From positions 310,001 through 374,000 of the forward strand of contig JABTUU010000002.1 in assembly GCA_015075275.1 (NCBI GenBank): a stretch of 64,000 nt of DNA, written 5' to 3'. This stretch comes from Anaerolineales bacterium. GTDB taxonomy: Bacteria > Chloroflexota > Anaerolineae > Anaerolineales > Villigracilaceae. This document shows positions 8,303-17,242 of the stretch, in pieces. The position numbers and the translations under genes were made by a program. Position 1 is the stretch's first letter, and every line of letters begins with the position of its first letter. The notes below the pieces were generated by a model. It was not told the origin of the DNA. It did not search any database and was given only the letters and a program-made list of their open reading frames with translations.

Positions 8303-9331
8303 GTGCTTCCATTCTTAATCTTCGTCCTCCTCGCCCTCCTCTCCTACCTCCTCGTCTACCTCATCCGCCGTTACGCGGAGCGGCGACAGATCCTCGACCA
8401 CCCCAACGAACGGAGTTCACACTCCATGCCCACGCCGCGCGGCGGAGGAGTGGCGATCGTTGTCCTGGTAACGGGAGCAGGCTTATGGTCAATGAAAGAG
8501 GCGGGTTTAAATCACGCGTTGATCTATCTCGTCTGCGGAATCATCATCGCGTATCTCGGCTGGCGCGATGACGTGTCGTCACTTTCGGCGCGCGTCCGTT
8601 TTGCCGTGCAAGGACTCGTCGCGGCGGTCTCGATCTATGGGCTGGGATATTTCAAAACGGTCACCATCCCGTTGTTCGGCGAATTACAGTTGGGCGTCGT
8701 CGGAGTCATCATCACGTTTTTGTGGATCATCGGACTCACCAACGCCTACAACTTCATGGACGGCATTGACGGCATCGCGGGCGGCGTGGCGTTCGCGGGC
8801 GGGCTGGGTTGGATGATGCTCGCGTCGAACATGCGCAACGGCTTTGTGTTTGCGATCGCGCTTGCCATCGCCGCGAGCAGTTTGGGTTTTCTCGCGCACA
8901 ATTGGCATCCTGCAAAAATTTTTATGGGCGACACAGCCAGCACGTTTCTCGGTTATACCTTTGCGGTTCTGCCTCTGCTCTCTGCCGATCAGGGCGGCGA
9001 TGCGCTCATGCTCGGCACGCTCCTCATGTGGACGTTCATCATGGATGCGGGCGTCACGTTCATCCGCCGCGCGCTCAAACGCGAAAATATTCTCGCCGCG
9101 CATCGTACGCATCTTTATCAACGACTCGTCATCGGTGGGTATCCGCATCACATCGTCAGCACTTTGTATCTCATGCTCACACTTCTCGCGGGCGTGCTAT
9201 CATTCGAATGGTCGCGCGGCAGTCAACTCGCCCCGCCATTGATCATCATCGGACTTCCGCTGATTTGGATTATCCTCTCGCGCCATGCAAAAAACTTAAA
9301 CACAAAGGACACTACGGTCACGAAGGTTTGA
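8303..9331 (+). CDS. MraY/WecA-family glycosyl-1-phosphate transferase
   Basis: 342 aa integral membrane protein with about ten hydrophobic segments. Diagnostic parts of the polyprenyl-phosphate sugar-1-phosphate transferase family are visible: HPNERSSHSMPTPRGGG near residue 35, YLGWRDDVSSLSARVRF, NAYNFMDGIDGIAGG near 150 (the NxxNxxDGIDGL-type catalytic loop) and FMGDTASTFLGY near 208, ending with the His-rich loop AAHRTHLYQRLVIGGYPHH. It should attach a first sugar phosphate to undecaprenyl phosphate and so start assembly of a surface glycan. The GTG at 8303 is seven bases after a TACAAT box, again suggesting a leaderless message. It does not look like the cell-wall MraY itself, since the neighbours are polysaccharide rather than murein genes. 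Confidence 0.92.
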   Translation: MLPFLIFVLLALLSYLLVYLIRRYAERRQILDHPNERSSHSMPTPRGGGVAIVVLVTGAGLWSMKEAGLNHALIYLVCGIIIAYLGWRDDVSSLSARVRFAVQGLVAAVSIYGLGYFKTVTIPLFGELQLGVVGVIITFLWIIGLTNAYNFMDGIDGIAGGVAFAGGLGWMMLASNMRNGFVFAIALAIAASSLGFLAHNWHPAKIFMGDTASTFLGYTFAVLPLLSADQGGDALMLGTLLMWTFIMDAGVTFIRRALKRENILAAHRTHLYQRLVIGGYPHHIVSTLYLMLTLLAGVLSFEWSRGSQLAPPLIIIGLPLIWIILSRHAKNLNTKDTTVTKV

Positions 9332-9438
9332 TGTGTGGCGCAACATGTTGACTTCCCTTTGCCCATCTTTCGAGAAAATCTTGGACAAAGTTTTTAACCC
9401 TCATCCGACCAACCTTAGTGGACTTTGTGTCCTTCGTG
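9301..9438. repeat. Pair of CACAAAGGACAC-type repeats in inverted orientation
   Basis: CACAAAGGACAC (9301-9312, within the last codons of the transferase gene) and CTTTGTGTCCTTCGTG (9423-9438, just before the next start) are inverted relatives. A third copy, ACACGAAGGACACAAAG, is at 49611-49627. They bracket the spacer between the WecA-like and heparinase-like genes. Confidence 0.6.
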
Positions 9439-9445
9439 TTAAAAA

Positions 9446-11482
9446 ATGTTCAATCGGATAAAAAACTTCGCTTCTCTCTACCTTCAGCTTGGTCCGCGTT
9501 GGTCAGCCTTTCGCGTCGCCTACGCCTTTCGCCTCCGCACGGGACTCATCCGCCTCCAAATGCCGATGGGCGAGTGGAGTGATTACAAACATCTTATAAA
9601 AAATTTTCGTCCTGAGCGGAGGGACGAATGGTTTTTTCGTCCCGCAGACGAAGGACGATTACTTGAAAACATCTCGTGGGATAAACAACAAGCCATCACC
9701 GAAGCGGATCGCATCCTCAACGGCGAAATAAAATACTTTGCACATGAGTTCATAAAAACAGGCTTTCCTCCCAGCTGGCAAACCTATCCAGTCTCTAGTC
9801 TCCAGTCTCCCCAAAAACTGCACTGGTCACAAATCTCCGACGACTCCACCACCGACATCAAATTCATCTGGGAACCGAATCGCTTCGCTTTTGTTTACAC
9901 CCTCGTCCGCGCTTATGTTGCAACTCACGACGAAAAATACCCCGAAGCCTTCTGGTCATTGATCGAAGATTGGGCAAAGCACAACCCTCCCAACACTGGA
10001 CCCAACTGGATGGACGGACAAGAGATCGCCCTCCGCTTCATGGCATGGACGTTCGGCTACTTCCAATTCTCCAATTCTCCCTCCTCCACTCCCGACCGTA
10101 AAGCAAAATTTATTTTGCTAGTTGCCGCACAAGCGAATCGTATCTACAAAAACATCGGCTACGCCATCTCCACGCGGAGCAACCACACCATCAGCGAAGC
10201 CTTCGGTTTATGGATGGTCGGTCTTCTTTTCCCTGAACTCAAACATGCCGAAAAATATCTCTCCCTCGGACGTAAACTTCTCGAACAATCAGCCGCCGAA
10301 CAAATTTTCCCCGATGGCACTTACTCCATGTACTCCCTCAATTACCATCGCTTCATACTTCAAACCTACCTATACGCGATTCGACTCGGCGAATTGAACA
10401 ATCTCCAATTCTCTAATTCTCTTTACTCCTCGATTGCTTCCTCCCTCGACTACCTCTCCCACCTCATCAGCCCCCAAACAGGCGAGATGCCCGTCTACGG
10501 ATCAAACGACGGCGCGCTCGTCCTCCCTCTCAACAACTGCGACTTCACCGACTATCGTCCGTTGTTGCAGTTGGGCTGGTACATCACCAAAAAAGAATTC
10601 CTCTTCGAGCCTGGTCCATGGGATGAAGATATATTTTGGTTGTGCGGCGAAGTTCAATTAACTGCAAAGAGCGCGAAGAATGCCAAGGAAGAAAAAGAAA
10701 ACCTTCGCGCTCTTAGCGTGCTTCGCGGTGAATCTTTTCCGAATGGGGGAGTCTACCTCCTCCATTCATCGAACTCCCGCGCCCTCATCCATTGCACGGA
10801 CTACACCTCCCGTCCCTCCCACGCCGACCAACTTCACGTTGACCTGTGGATTTACGGACACAACGTCGCCATTGACGCAGGCACCTACCTCTACAGCGGA
10901 CACCCCCCTTGGCGCAACGGACTTACTCACACGTCCGTTCACAACACAGTCACCGTTGATAACAAAGACCAAATGACCATGGTCAGCCGCTTCACGTGGA
11001 CGAATTGGTCAAACGGCAAAGTTCTCAAGCACGATAAGAATCTCTGGCAAGGCGAGCATGATGGCTATAAACCCGTAACTCATAAGCGGACCGTTATCTC
11101 CCTTGAAGGTGATCGTTGGCTTGTGATTGATAACCTCAACGCAAACAAACCGCGCCATTTTGCGCTCCATTGGTTGCTCGCCGATCTTCCCTTCGAGCAA
11201 AAAGAAAATTTACTTTTATTGTCTTTGGATGAAACGAAATATAAAGTTCAAGTCGGAATGATGGAAGGCAAAGGTAATTACTCCCTCCTCCGCGCCGACC
11301 CCACCTCCACGCGCGGCTGGCGCTCGCGATATTATGGTCACAAAGAACCAGCGATCTCTGTGATGCTCGAAGCGAACCAACCCCAAGTCGCGTTTTGGAG
11401 TTTCTTCGGGCTTGAATCCGATTCAATTGAATGGATAGGGGACATGTTGAAAATAAATTCTCTGTCCGTTGATATTTCCTAG
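9446..11482 (+). CDS. Heparinase II/III-family protein
   Basis: 678 aa. Residues 130-400 form the alpha-helical toroid (NWMDGQEIALRFMAWTFGY; RSNHTISEAFGLWMVG; NYHRFILQTY). The C-terminal beta part includes HADQLHVDLWIYGHN, DAGTYLYSG and THTSVHNTVTVDNKDQ, the conserved stretch of heparinase II/III-like lyases. No signal peptide is visible, so it may act in the cytoplasm or be exported otherwise; similar genes are common in polysaccharide loci and may trim or epimerise uronic-acid polymers. The coding sequence is unusual: it carries simple repeats at about 9788-9812, 10061-10080 and 10401-10422 (the last two read QFSNS) and an inverted repeat at 10664-10717, all without breaking frame. Its stop overlaps the convergent thiolase-like gene by four bases. 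Confidence 0.88.
   Translation: MFNRIKNFASLYLQLGPRWSAFRVAYAFRLRTGLIRLQMPMGEWSDYKHLIKNFRPERRDEWFFRPADEGRLLENISWDKQQAITEADRILNGEIKYFAHEFIKTGFPPSWQTYPVSSLQSPQKLHWSQISDDSTTDIKFIWEPNRFAFVYTLVRAYVATHDEKYPEAFWSLIEDWAKHNPPNTGPNWMDGQEIALRFMAWTFGYFQFSNSPSSTPDRKAKFILLVAAQANRIYKNIGYAISTRSNHTISEAFGLWMVGLLFPELKHAEKYLSLGRKLLEQSAAEQIFPDGTYSMYSLNYHRFILQTYLYAIRLGELNNLQFSNSLYSSIASSLDYLSHLISPQTGEMPVYGSNDGALVLPLNNCDFTDYRPLLQLGWYITKKEFLFEPGPWDEDIFWLCGEVQLTAKSAKNAKEEKENLRALSVLRGESFPNGGVYLLHSSNSRALIHCTDYTSRPSHADQLHVDLWIYGHNVAIDAGTYLYSGHPPWRNGLTHTSVHNTVTVDNKDQMTMVSRFTWTNWSNGKVLKHDKNLWQGEHDGYKPVTHKRTVISLEGDRWLVIDNLNANKPRHFALHWLLADLPFEQKENLLLLSLDETKYKVQVGMMEGKGNYSLLRADPTSTRGWRSRYYGHKEPAISVMLEANQPQVAFWSFFGLESDSIEWIGDMLKINSLSVDIS
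10664..10717. repeat. In-frame palindromic repeat within the heparinase-like gene
   Basis: GCAAAGAGCGCGAAG (10664-10678) and CTTCGCGCTCTTAGC (10703-10717) are near-perfect inverted arms around a purine-rich centre. The 54-bp unit is a multiple of three and encodes a charged Lys/Glu/Ala-rich stretch next to NGGVYLLHSS. Confidence 0.65.
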
Positions 11483-12639
11483 TCCAACCTTTGCAAAATG
11501 TGACTCACAGCCATAGACGCGGGTCCGCCGAGGGATTGGATCAACGCGGTCTTTACGTTCGGGATTTGATTCGCCTCACCCTCGCCCCGCAATTGGGTCG
11601 CCGCGTCCACAGCCTGATACACGCCTGAGGCTCCGCCTGCGAAACCGCGCGCTTTCATTCCGCCCATCGTCGCGCATGGGATTTTACCTTTGAGTCCGAT
11701 TTCATTATCCGCGGCGAGTTTCCAGCCTTTGCCTTTGATGGCGAAGCCAACCGCTTCGAGTTGCAACGCGGCGTAAATGCTGAACGTGTCGTGATATTCA
11801 AACAGGTCAATATCGTCCAACACCGCGCCGACTTGTTTCATCGCCCTGCCCGCCGAGATTTGCGCGGCGTCGAAGTACAGTGTATCTTTTCGGTCGTGCA
11901 ATGCCAGCGTATCGGATGAAGACGCCGAGCCAGCGATCTTCACCAGCGGATGCGAGAAATTGCTCGGCAACAAATCGCTCCGTGTCAACAGGACCGCCGC
12001 CGCACCGTCTGCGTTGGGAGCCATGTCGAACATGTTGAGCGGATCGCTGACCATCTCCGCTTTGGCGTAGGTTTCAGGCTTGATCGCTTTGCGGAACATC
12101 GCATATTTGTTTGCGACGCCGTTTGCATGAGCGGTCAATGCAAAACCTGTGAATCCGTCTTTGGGGACAGCGTGTTCGTGCATATAGCGTTTCATCAACA
12201 ACGCGGCTTGCGCGGCGGGAGTCATCCCTTGTACGGATTCAAAATCGGAGTCACCTGTCGTAGCGAGAGCCGCGTCCACATCCGCCCCAACTTTATCGGT
12301 GAATTTTTCCACGCCGACGACGAGCGCGATGTCCGCGAATCCGCTTTTGACGGCGAGATAACCCTGCCGCAGCGCCGCGCCGCCCGATGCACCCGCCGCT
12401 TCGATGGCGACGGCTTCGATGCCGAGCAAGCCCGCGTAATCCGCGAGCAATGCGCCGAGATGCGCCTGACGCGAAAGATTCGGCGCCAGCATGTTGCCGA
12501 CAAATAACGATTGCGGTTTGAGTCCGCCCGAATCTTTGACCGCGTCTTGAATGGCAGCAAAGGCAAGGTCGCGCAGACCAATGTCCCAGTGTTCGCCGAC
12601 TTCTGTTTGTCCGACACCTGCGATGATGACGTCTGTCAT
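11479..12639 (-). CDS. Archaeal-type thiolase-like protein lacking usual catalytic residues
   Basis: 386 aa from MTDVIIAGVGQTEVGEH; an upstream in-frame ATG would add five residues. It has the thiolase fold and resembles the archaeal acetyl-CoA acetyltransferase group that works with HMG-CoA synthase, and it lies in the same minus-strand cluster as both other early mevalonate genes. Three active-site positions look altered. The nucleophilic Cys is replaced by Gly (IEAAGASGGAAL, near residue 84), the GHP histidine by Phe (KARGFAGGASG, near 330), and the C-terminal Cys-x-Gly is SLGG. The EYHDTFS motif, equivalent to the His-Asp motif of SCP2-type thiolases, is kept. It may be a non-catalytic partner, or act by a different residue such as the Cys in KIPCATMGG. 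The acyl-condensation role is therefore uncertain although the family placement is firm. Confidence 0.8.
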   Translation of the reverse strand: MTDVIIAGVGQTEVGEHWDIGLRDLAFAAIQDAVKDSGGLKPQSLFVGNMLAPNLSRQAHLGALLADYAGLLGIEAVAIEAAGASGGAALRQGYLAVKSGFADIALVVGVEKFTDKVGADVDAALATTGDSDFESVQGMTPAAQAALLMKRYMHEHAVPKDGFTGFALTAHANGVANKYAMFRKAIKPETYAKAEMVSDPLNMFDMAPNADGAAAVLLTRSDLLPSNFSHPLVKIAGSASSSDTLALHDRKDTLYFDAAQISAGRAMKQVGAVLDDIDLFEYHDTFSIYAALQLEAVGFAIKGKGWKLAADNEIGLKGKIPCATMGGMKARGFAGGASGVYQAVDAATQLRGEGEANQIPNVKTALIQSLGGPASMAVSHILQRLD

Positions 12640-12650
12640 GTTATGTTGTC

Positions 12651-13082
12651 TCACTTTGAAGTAAAAAGAAATTTTGGCGCTGGGTCGGTTGAGCTATACA
12701 TGACGACTTCTGAAAAGCCAGCATGATCCAGGTTGCTTTCTTTCGGCGCGTCCATGCTCAATGTGACGGGGTAGTCCACACTGCTGGGGATGAGGATAAA
12801 GGCGTATCCGTTTTTATCGGTAGTTTCGCCGAATGCTTTGACGCCGTCAATCGCAACGTAAAACGTCGCGCCTTCGAGCGGTGTGTCTTCATCGTCGAGC
12901 TGACCGTTGAAGTTCGAATCGAGAAAGGCGTAGCCTGAAAAGGCAGAATCTGCCAGTATCGGTTGGGCGGTCGGCGTGGGGGAGAGGAATCCGCACCCTA
13001 TGACGAATAAGACGAGAATAAAAAGCGCGGCAAGTTTGCCGAGTTGCGTTGGTTTAGTTTTTGCAAGAGTTATTTTGTTCAT
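12651..13082 (-). CDS. Small lipoprotein with SdrD B-like domain
   Basis: 143 aa. A signal peptide with positive start and hydrophobic core ends in the lipobox VIGC (Cys near residue 30), so the product should be lipid-anchored outside the cytoplasmic membrane. After a Ser/Thr/Pro linker, residues 48-110 (YAFLDSNFNGQLDDEDTPLE, then GATFYVAID, then TTDKNGYAFILIP) match the Cna_B/SdrD_B pattern with a calcium-type Asp/Asn loop. It begins four bases inside the end of the upstream methyltransferase gene (start ATG overlapping the stop), and its stop is 12 bp before the thiolase-like start. Function beyond surface location is not known. Confidence 0.75.
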   Translation of the reverse strand: MNKITLAKTKPTQLGKLAALFILVLFVIGCGFLSPTPTAQPILADSAFSGYAFLDSNFNGQLDDEDTPLEGATFYVAIDGVKAFGETTDKNGYAFILIPSSVDYPVTLSMDAPKESNLDHAGFSEVVMYSSTDPAPKFLFTSK

Positions 13083-14572
13083 CTTTCCTCAGCAGATAAG
13101 CGTTTTTTGTTTTTCGGTTCAAAAAGCCTCAATGCCTGAACCGTTTTGGGAGTTTGAAGATTGAGCCGATTTAGGATGCCCGTTTTGATGGGACGTTTTT
13201 CATCCCAAAAGATCATGGAAGAAAAGAAGTCTTGAACATTTCGGGAAAGCAACGTGTATAAAACCTTTCGGGCTTCCTCTTCTGTGCCAAAGCTCAGAAA
13301 GTAAACGGTATCGTCAAAGACGACAGGCTTGTCGTTTAGTTCCCCGACGAGTCGGAAATCCAGCGTTTTGTAGAGTCCGCATATCGCAATTTTATAGGGT
13401 GAGAACGTGTATGAGCCGACTCCGAAAATGGAAAAGCGCGGGTTGTCGCGGTAGATTCTGCTCTTTCGATTGTCTAAATACTCAGCGTGATTTTCCAGAT
13501 ATTTCCATGTTTTGGGAGCAAGGCGTTTAATTGAGTTTGTAGGCTCGCCGACTGTTTTTTGCGGAACGATCACAAAGCGGTTGGTTGATTTGATCCGATT
13601 GTTTGCGACGTCAGAACCTTTTAGTAATGGATAAACATAAGCGGGTTCAATATCCACAAGTTCGCCCGCGCCGTTTACAAGCGCGTCATCCTGCTTTTTC
13701 AATTCCATCACTTCCGAGCAATCGTGTTTGACGCCAGAGCGCCACTTTAACTCGCTGTTGCCGTATAAAGCGCCAAACTTTTCAAAAGTATCTAGGTCTC
13801 GAATGGTTAATCCATTTCGATGACCGACGCGTTGGGATGTTTTTGATTCAAGACTTTCGTAAACGTCGTAATCGTAATTTTGCGAATTTTCTCGGAACTC
13901 ACAGACTAATAAACAGGCTTCCACGGATGCGTCAAAATACTTCTTCGCATCAATGGAGTAAATTGCAGAATGAAAGACATTGGCTTTTTGGGCATGAAGG
14001 TGATGAAGGAATTTTCTGGCAACGGATGTTTTGCATAGCATCGCTAAAGCCCCATTTCGGTTTTTGAACCATTCGCCGACCTGAATCAACATCCATTCTG
14101 AAATGTCGAAGTTACTTTTGCCCGTCATGGCGTCGAAGCCGTTGCGGTGTTGGAAGTTGAGTTTTTCAGGCAGGTTTGCCCCGCCAATCGTTCCCTGCTG
14201 TGAATTTGTCACCCAGGGGAAGTTGCCAATCACCAGGATTGAACCGTCAAGGTTGCTGAGCATTTCCTTCCAGTCAAAGCCAAAGAAATTTCCTTGTTGT
14301 AACGTAATCCGTTCACTATTCGTGAAAGCGGTTTTTCGCTTTTGCAGGTTGCTCAGATAAATTTCATTAACTTCAATGCCAATGATTTTTTTTGCGTTTG
14401 GAAAGCGATTTGCAGATGCTTCGACAAAAGCCCCAACTCCGCATGTTGGCTCAATAACTATATCTGGCGAGACACCGAGTTCTTTCAACTTTTGGCACAC
14501 GCAATTAGCCAACTCCAAAGGCGTCTGAAAATCACCGTATTCGATTTTAGTTTGTTGGGCTGAACTGTTCAT
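13079..14572 (-). CDS. Type II DNA adenine/cytosine-N4 methyltransferase
   Basis: 497 aa. SAM-binding motif I is EPTCGVGAFVEAS near residue 43, followed by the acidic motif II position in IIGIEVNEIYL. Catalytic motif IV is GNFPWV near 117, the (N/D/S)PP(Y/F/W)-type motif with Phe in the second position. The C-terminal half (LLKGSDVANNR, FVIVPQKTVGEPT) looks like a target-recognition region. It overlaps by one base the stop of the upstream gene, which encodes a PD-(D/E)xK protein, so the two form a compact restriction-modification pair. Whether it modifies A-N6 or C-N4 and which site it recognises cannot be told. The AT-rich codon use differs from the surrounding mevalonate genes, consistent with transfer. 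Confidence 0.85.
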   Translation of the reverse strand: MNSSAQQTKIEYGDFQTPLELANCVCQKLKELGVSPDIVIEPTCGVGAFVEASANRFPNAKKIIGIEVNEIYLSNLQKRKTAFTNSERITLQQGNFFGFDWKEMLSNLDGSILVIGNFPWVTNSQQGTIGGANLPEKLNFQHRNGFDAMTGKSNFDISEWMLIQVGEWFKNRNGALAMLCKTSVARKFLHHLHAQKANVFHSAIYSIDAKKYFDASVEACLLVCEFRENSQNYDYDVYESLESKTSQRVGHRNGLTIRDLDTFEKFGALYGNSELKWRSGVKHDCSEVMELKKQDDALVNGAGELVDIEPAYVYPLLKGSDVANNRIKSTNRFVIVPQKTVGEPTNSIKRLAPKTWKYLENHAEYLDNRKSRIYRDNPRFSIFGVGSYTFSPYKIAICGLYKTLDFRLVGELNDKPVVFDDTVYFLSFGTEEEARKVLYTLLSRNVQDFFSSMIFWDEKRPIKTGILNRLNLQTPKTVQALRLFEPKNKKRLSAEER

Positions 14573-15231
14573 TACTCTGCCCTGTGAATTGAGAAAACAC
14601 CCGTTTCCAACCCTGCGCGTTCAATGACTCGACTATATTGCAATCGCCATTGCAATGCGTTCGAAATCGTAAGAAAACCCTGTATCGGAGGATTGTTGAT
14701 AATCTCATTGGCGAGATTATTCAATTCGATTTCATCTGCTGGTAGGTTTCTATCTTGTAAGAAGGCGACAATATCGTCAGTATTGCCTTGATTTGCCAGA
14801 ATTTGTCGCAAGCCGCTAGTCGTTTGGAAATCAGCAGTTCGTTCGGCTTCCACAAAGATCGTGTGCAGAATATTGAGAGTTGCAGTTTTCTTTTTATTGT
14901 CGTCAATCTTGTCGTAAACGAAAATCAACAATGAATACCCTAATCCGTAAATCTTTTGCCGCGCAGATTTGAAGGGACAGGACGATTGCGGTTGTCTGAT
15001 ACTGGTGACTTTCATATCTACCAGCAGTTCAGGAAAATCTATTCCGCTGGCTGAATTGCCTTGTTCAAATTCATAACGACTTTGCAAATAGCCGCGAAAT
15101 TTATGTTCGAGAAACGTCCCAACTGCTTTTCCATCAGTAACGCCAAATAAATCTTTTTCAGGGGTTTTGGACTGTAGCACTGAAAAAGCGTTGGCTTCTT
15201 TGTAAAGATTCTTGATAGTTAATTTTGACAT
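14572..15231 (-). CDS. Type II restriction endonuclease, PD-(D/E)xK fold
   Basis: 219 aa. The putative active site is GIDFPELLVDMKVTS near residues 64-78: an Asp, spaced, then Asp-x-Lys, with a possible preceding Glu in GTFLEHKF. Directly downstream, with stop and start overlapping, is a DNA methyltransferase, which fits a type II R-M system. The sequence gives no clue to the recognition site, and I do not recognise the subfamily. The start ATG at 15231 begins MSKLTIKNLYKEANAF. The HMG-CoA synthase gene ends 21 bases upstream, so the R-M pair sits inside the mevalonate cluster rather than beside it. Confidence 0.75.
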   Translation of the reverse strand: MSKLTIKNLYKEANAFSVLQSKTPEKDLFGVTDGKAVGTFLEHKFRGYLQSRYEFEQGNSASGIDFPELLVDMKVTSIRQPQSSCPFKSARQKIYGLGYSLLIFVYDKIDDNKKKTATLNILHTIFVEAERTADFQTTSGLRQILANQGNTDDIVAFLQDRNLPADEIELNNLANEIINNPPIQGFLTISNALQWRLQYSRVIERAGLETGVFSIHRAE

Positions 15232-15252
15232 GATGAACTCGCTTGAGAGATT

Positions 15253-16332
15253 TTACTTCATTGCGAGTTTCCCGCGGAAGCGGACATACGTTGCGTAATC
15301 AATCTCTGTTCGACGCTTGACGTAATCTTGAGTCTTCGTCGCGAGGCTGGCGCGGAGCGGAGCGGCGTCAGTGACGGTGAGGTCGAAGGCGTCGGAACCA
15401 GCTCCACTTCCGAAAGAGACGACGAGAATCCGATCCCCAGGCTGGGCGATGTCGAGAGTCGCAGTGAGTCCGATCATCGCCGCGCCCGCGTAGGTGTTCC
15501 CGATCACAGGGACTAAAAGCCCAGGCTCGATCTGATCCATCGAGAAGCCGAGACTCGATGCGACGCGTTGCGGAAATTTTGTGTTGGGCTGGTGGAAGAC
15601 CGCCCACTTGTAATCTTTGGCGGTCGTGCCTGAGGCTTCCATGAGATGCGTGGCGGCTTCGCTGACGTGTTTGAAGTAGGCGGGTTCGCCCGTGAAGCGC
15701 ATGCCGTGTTCGGGATACTTCGCGTCGGAGCGCCGCCAGAAATCGGGCGTGTCGGTGACGTACGAATACGAGGCGTTGATGACCGCCAGCGATTCTTCGG
15801 CGGGACCGAGAATGTACGCGCCGCCGCCCGCGCCTGCGGTGTACTCGAGCGCGTCGCCTGGCTTGCCTTGCGCGGTGTCCATGCCGATCGCCATCGCGTA
15901 TTTGCCCATGCCCGAGCCGACCAATCCCATCGCGGCGACGAGCGCTTCGGTGCCCGCTTTGCAAGCGAACTCCCAATCGGCGGCTTGCGTGTTGGGGACG
16001 GCGCCAATCGCTTCAGCGACCAGGGTGGAGGTTGGTTTCACCGCATACGGGTGGGACTCACTCCCGACCCACACCGCCCGCAATTCGGTCGGGTCAATTT
16101 GGGCGCGTTTCATCGCGTTGCGCGCCGCTTCAATGGACATGGTGATGACGTCTTCATCCAGCCCAGGGACGGCTTTCTCTTTGATGGGGAGTCCGCCTTT
16201 GCCGCCTGTCCATACACGCGCGACTTCCTTCGCGGGCAGACGATAACGCGGCACGTACGCACCGTAGCCAATGATGCCAACGGGTTTGGCAGGTTTGAGG
16301 AGGGTGGGGGAGTGAGGGTGAGGGGTTGTCAT
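15253..16332 (-). CDS. Hydroxymethylglutaryl-CoA synthase, archaeal type
   Basis: 359 aa with a short proline-rich N-terminal extension before [16 protein letters not shown]. The catalytic residues of the archaeal/bacterial HMG-CoA synthase family are present: Glu in [11 protein letters not shown] (about 93), Cys in [13 protein letters not shown] (about 125) and His in [15 protein letters not shown] (about 246). The Gly-rich [13 protein letters not shown] and [11 protein letters not shown] motifs complete the fold. It condenses acetyl-CoA with acetoacetyl-CoA to HMG-CoA for the mevalonate pathway. The reductase is encoded 2.6 kb upstream on the same strand and a thiolase-like gene 2.6 kb downstream. 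No DUF35 partner, usual in the archaeal thiolase/synthase complex, is seen in the window. Confidence 0.95.
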   Translation of the reverse strand: MTTPHPHSPTLLKPAKPVGIIGYGAYVPRYRLPAKEVARVWTGGKGGLPIKEKAVPGLDEDVITMSIEAARNAMKRAQIDPTELRAVWVGSESHPYAVKPTSTLVAEAIGAVPNTQAADWEFACKAGTEALVAAMGLVGSGMGKYAMAIGMDTAQGKPGDALEYTAGAGGGAYILGPAEESLAVINASYSYVTDTPDFWRRSDAKYPEHGMRFTGEPAYFKHVSEAATHLMEASGTTAKDYKWAVFHQPNTKFPQRVASSLGFSMDQIEPGLLVPVIGNTYAGAAMIGLTATLDIAQPGDRILVVSFGSGAGSDAFDLTVTDAAPLRASLATKTQDYVKRRTEIDYATYVRFRGKLAMK

Positions 16333-16336
16333 TTGT

Positions 16337-17242
16337 TTAGCCTTCGGATTTCTTGTTATTTCTTCTAGTCGAATATTCCTGAATAATTTCTGGATTATCT
16401 AAATTTACCTTTATTTCGAGCCATTCAATATTCTTATCTTGAACGGCATTTCTTATGCTTCTTTCTCTTGTTGATAGGTTTGATGACCCAGTTTTCACTT
16501 CCACGAAAACGATTTTTCTTACTTCGTCATTACTTAAGCCATCAAATACTACAAAGTCGATTGGGCTGCCGATAAACCGCGCATCTGCTGGGTTATACCT
16601 AAAGCCAGGCAAGTAGGGAACTACATGCTCTGTCATTTTTCCTATCGTGACAGATTGACTTTTATCAATTGCATCTTGCCTAATCTCTTTTTCTTTTTCA
16701 ACCTTCCATTGCTCAAGAGTAACTCCTGCCTCTTTGGTAAGAACTTCCCACATTTGGCTTTTTGCTTTCTCCAACTCATCGGTTCTCCATCTTACAAGTT
16801 GTTCCTGCGCCTCTTTTATAGCTTCCCCGCGAATACCCTCCTGCATTTGCTGGCGAATCTGCTGGAGTTCATTTTGTTGCCATTTTTGAACTTGCGCTTG
16901 CATTTCTTGGGTTGCTTGTCCCTTTGCCATATCAAACATATTCTGTCGGGCTTGTTGAAGTTCATTTTGTTGCCATTTCTGAACTTGTTCCTGTATCTCT
17001 TGAATAGCTTGCCCTTTGGCCGCATCAAAAATTTGCTGTTTAATTGTGACTAGCTCTTGTTCTTTCCAATTTTGTAAGTGTTCCTGTGTATTTCTAATTG
17101 TTGCTTCGTTCTGTTCTTTCAGTTTTATGAGCGCTGATTTTGATGTTGATGATGCCCAAAAATAGCCAATTGCTACCGCCAAAATTGTTGCAAATAATAG
17201 AACAATTGCGAACAATAAAAGTAGTATTGTTGGGTTTTCCAT
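16337..17242 (-). CDS. Membrane-anchored coiled-coil protein with resolvase-like nuclease domain
   Basis: 301 aa. Residues 6-30 are one hydrophobic segment ([20 protein letters not shown]). Residues 40-185 are a Gln/Glu-rich coiled coil with a 31-residue repeat ([12 protein letters not shown] twice; the DNA repeats with a 93-bp period at 16868 and 16961). The C-terminal part has [26 protein letters not shown] and [17 protein letters not shown], the pattern of the archaeal Holliday-junction-resolvase-like PD-(D/E)xK family, with Asp in PIDFVVF and Glu-Val-Lys. It likely cuts or binds DNA near the membrane, though function is unproven. The stop is four bases before the HMG-CoA synthase ATG. The gene is AT-rich compared with its neighbours. 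Confidence 0.75.
   Translation of the reverse strand: MENPTILLLLFAIVLLFATILAVAIGYFWASSTSKSALIKLKEQNEATIRNTQEHLQNWKEQELVTIKQQIFDAAKGQAIQEIQEQVQKWQQNELQQARQNMFDMAKGQATQEMQAQVQKWQQNELQQIRQQMQEGIRGEAIKEAQEQLVRWRTDELEKAKSQMWEVLTKEAGVTLEQWKVEKEKEIRQDAIDKSQSVTIGKMTEHVVPYLPGFRYNPADARFIGSPIDFVVFDGLSNDEVRKIVFVEVKTGSSNLSTRERSIRNAVQDKNIEWLEIKVNLDNPEIIQEYSTRRNNKKSEG
16861..17030. repeat. 93-bp tandem repeat encoding coiled-coil units
   Basis: TTCATTTTGTTGCCATTT occurs at 16868 and again at 16961, with similar sequence throughout each 93-bp unit. Each unit encodes 31 residues of the coiled coil. The number of copies could vary between strains. Confidence 0.7.
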
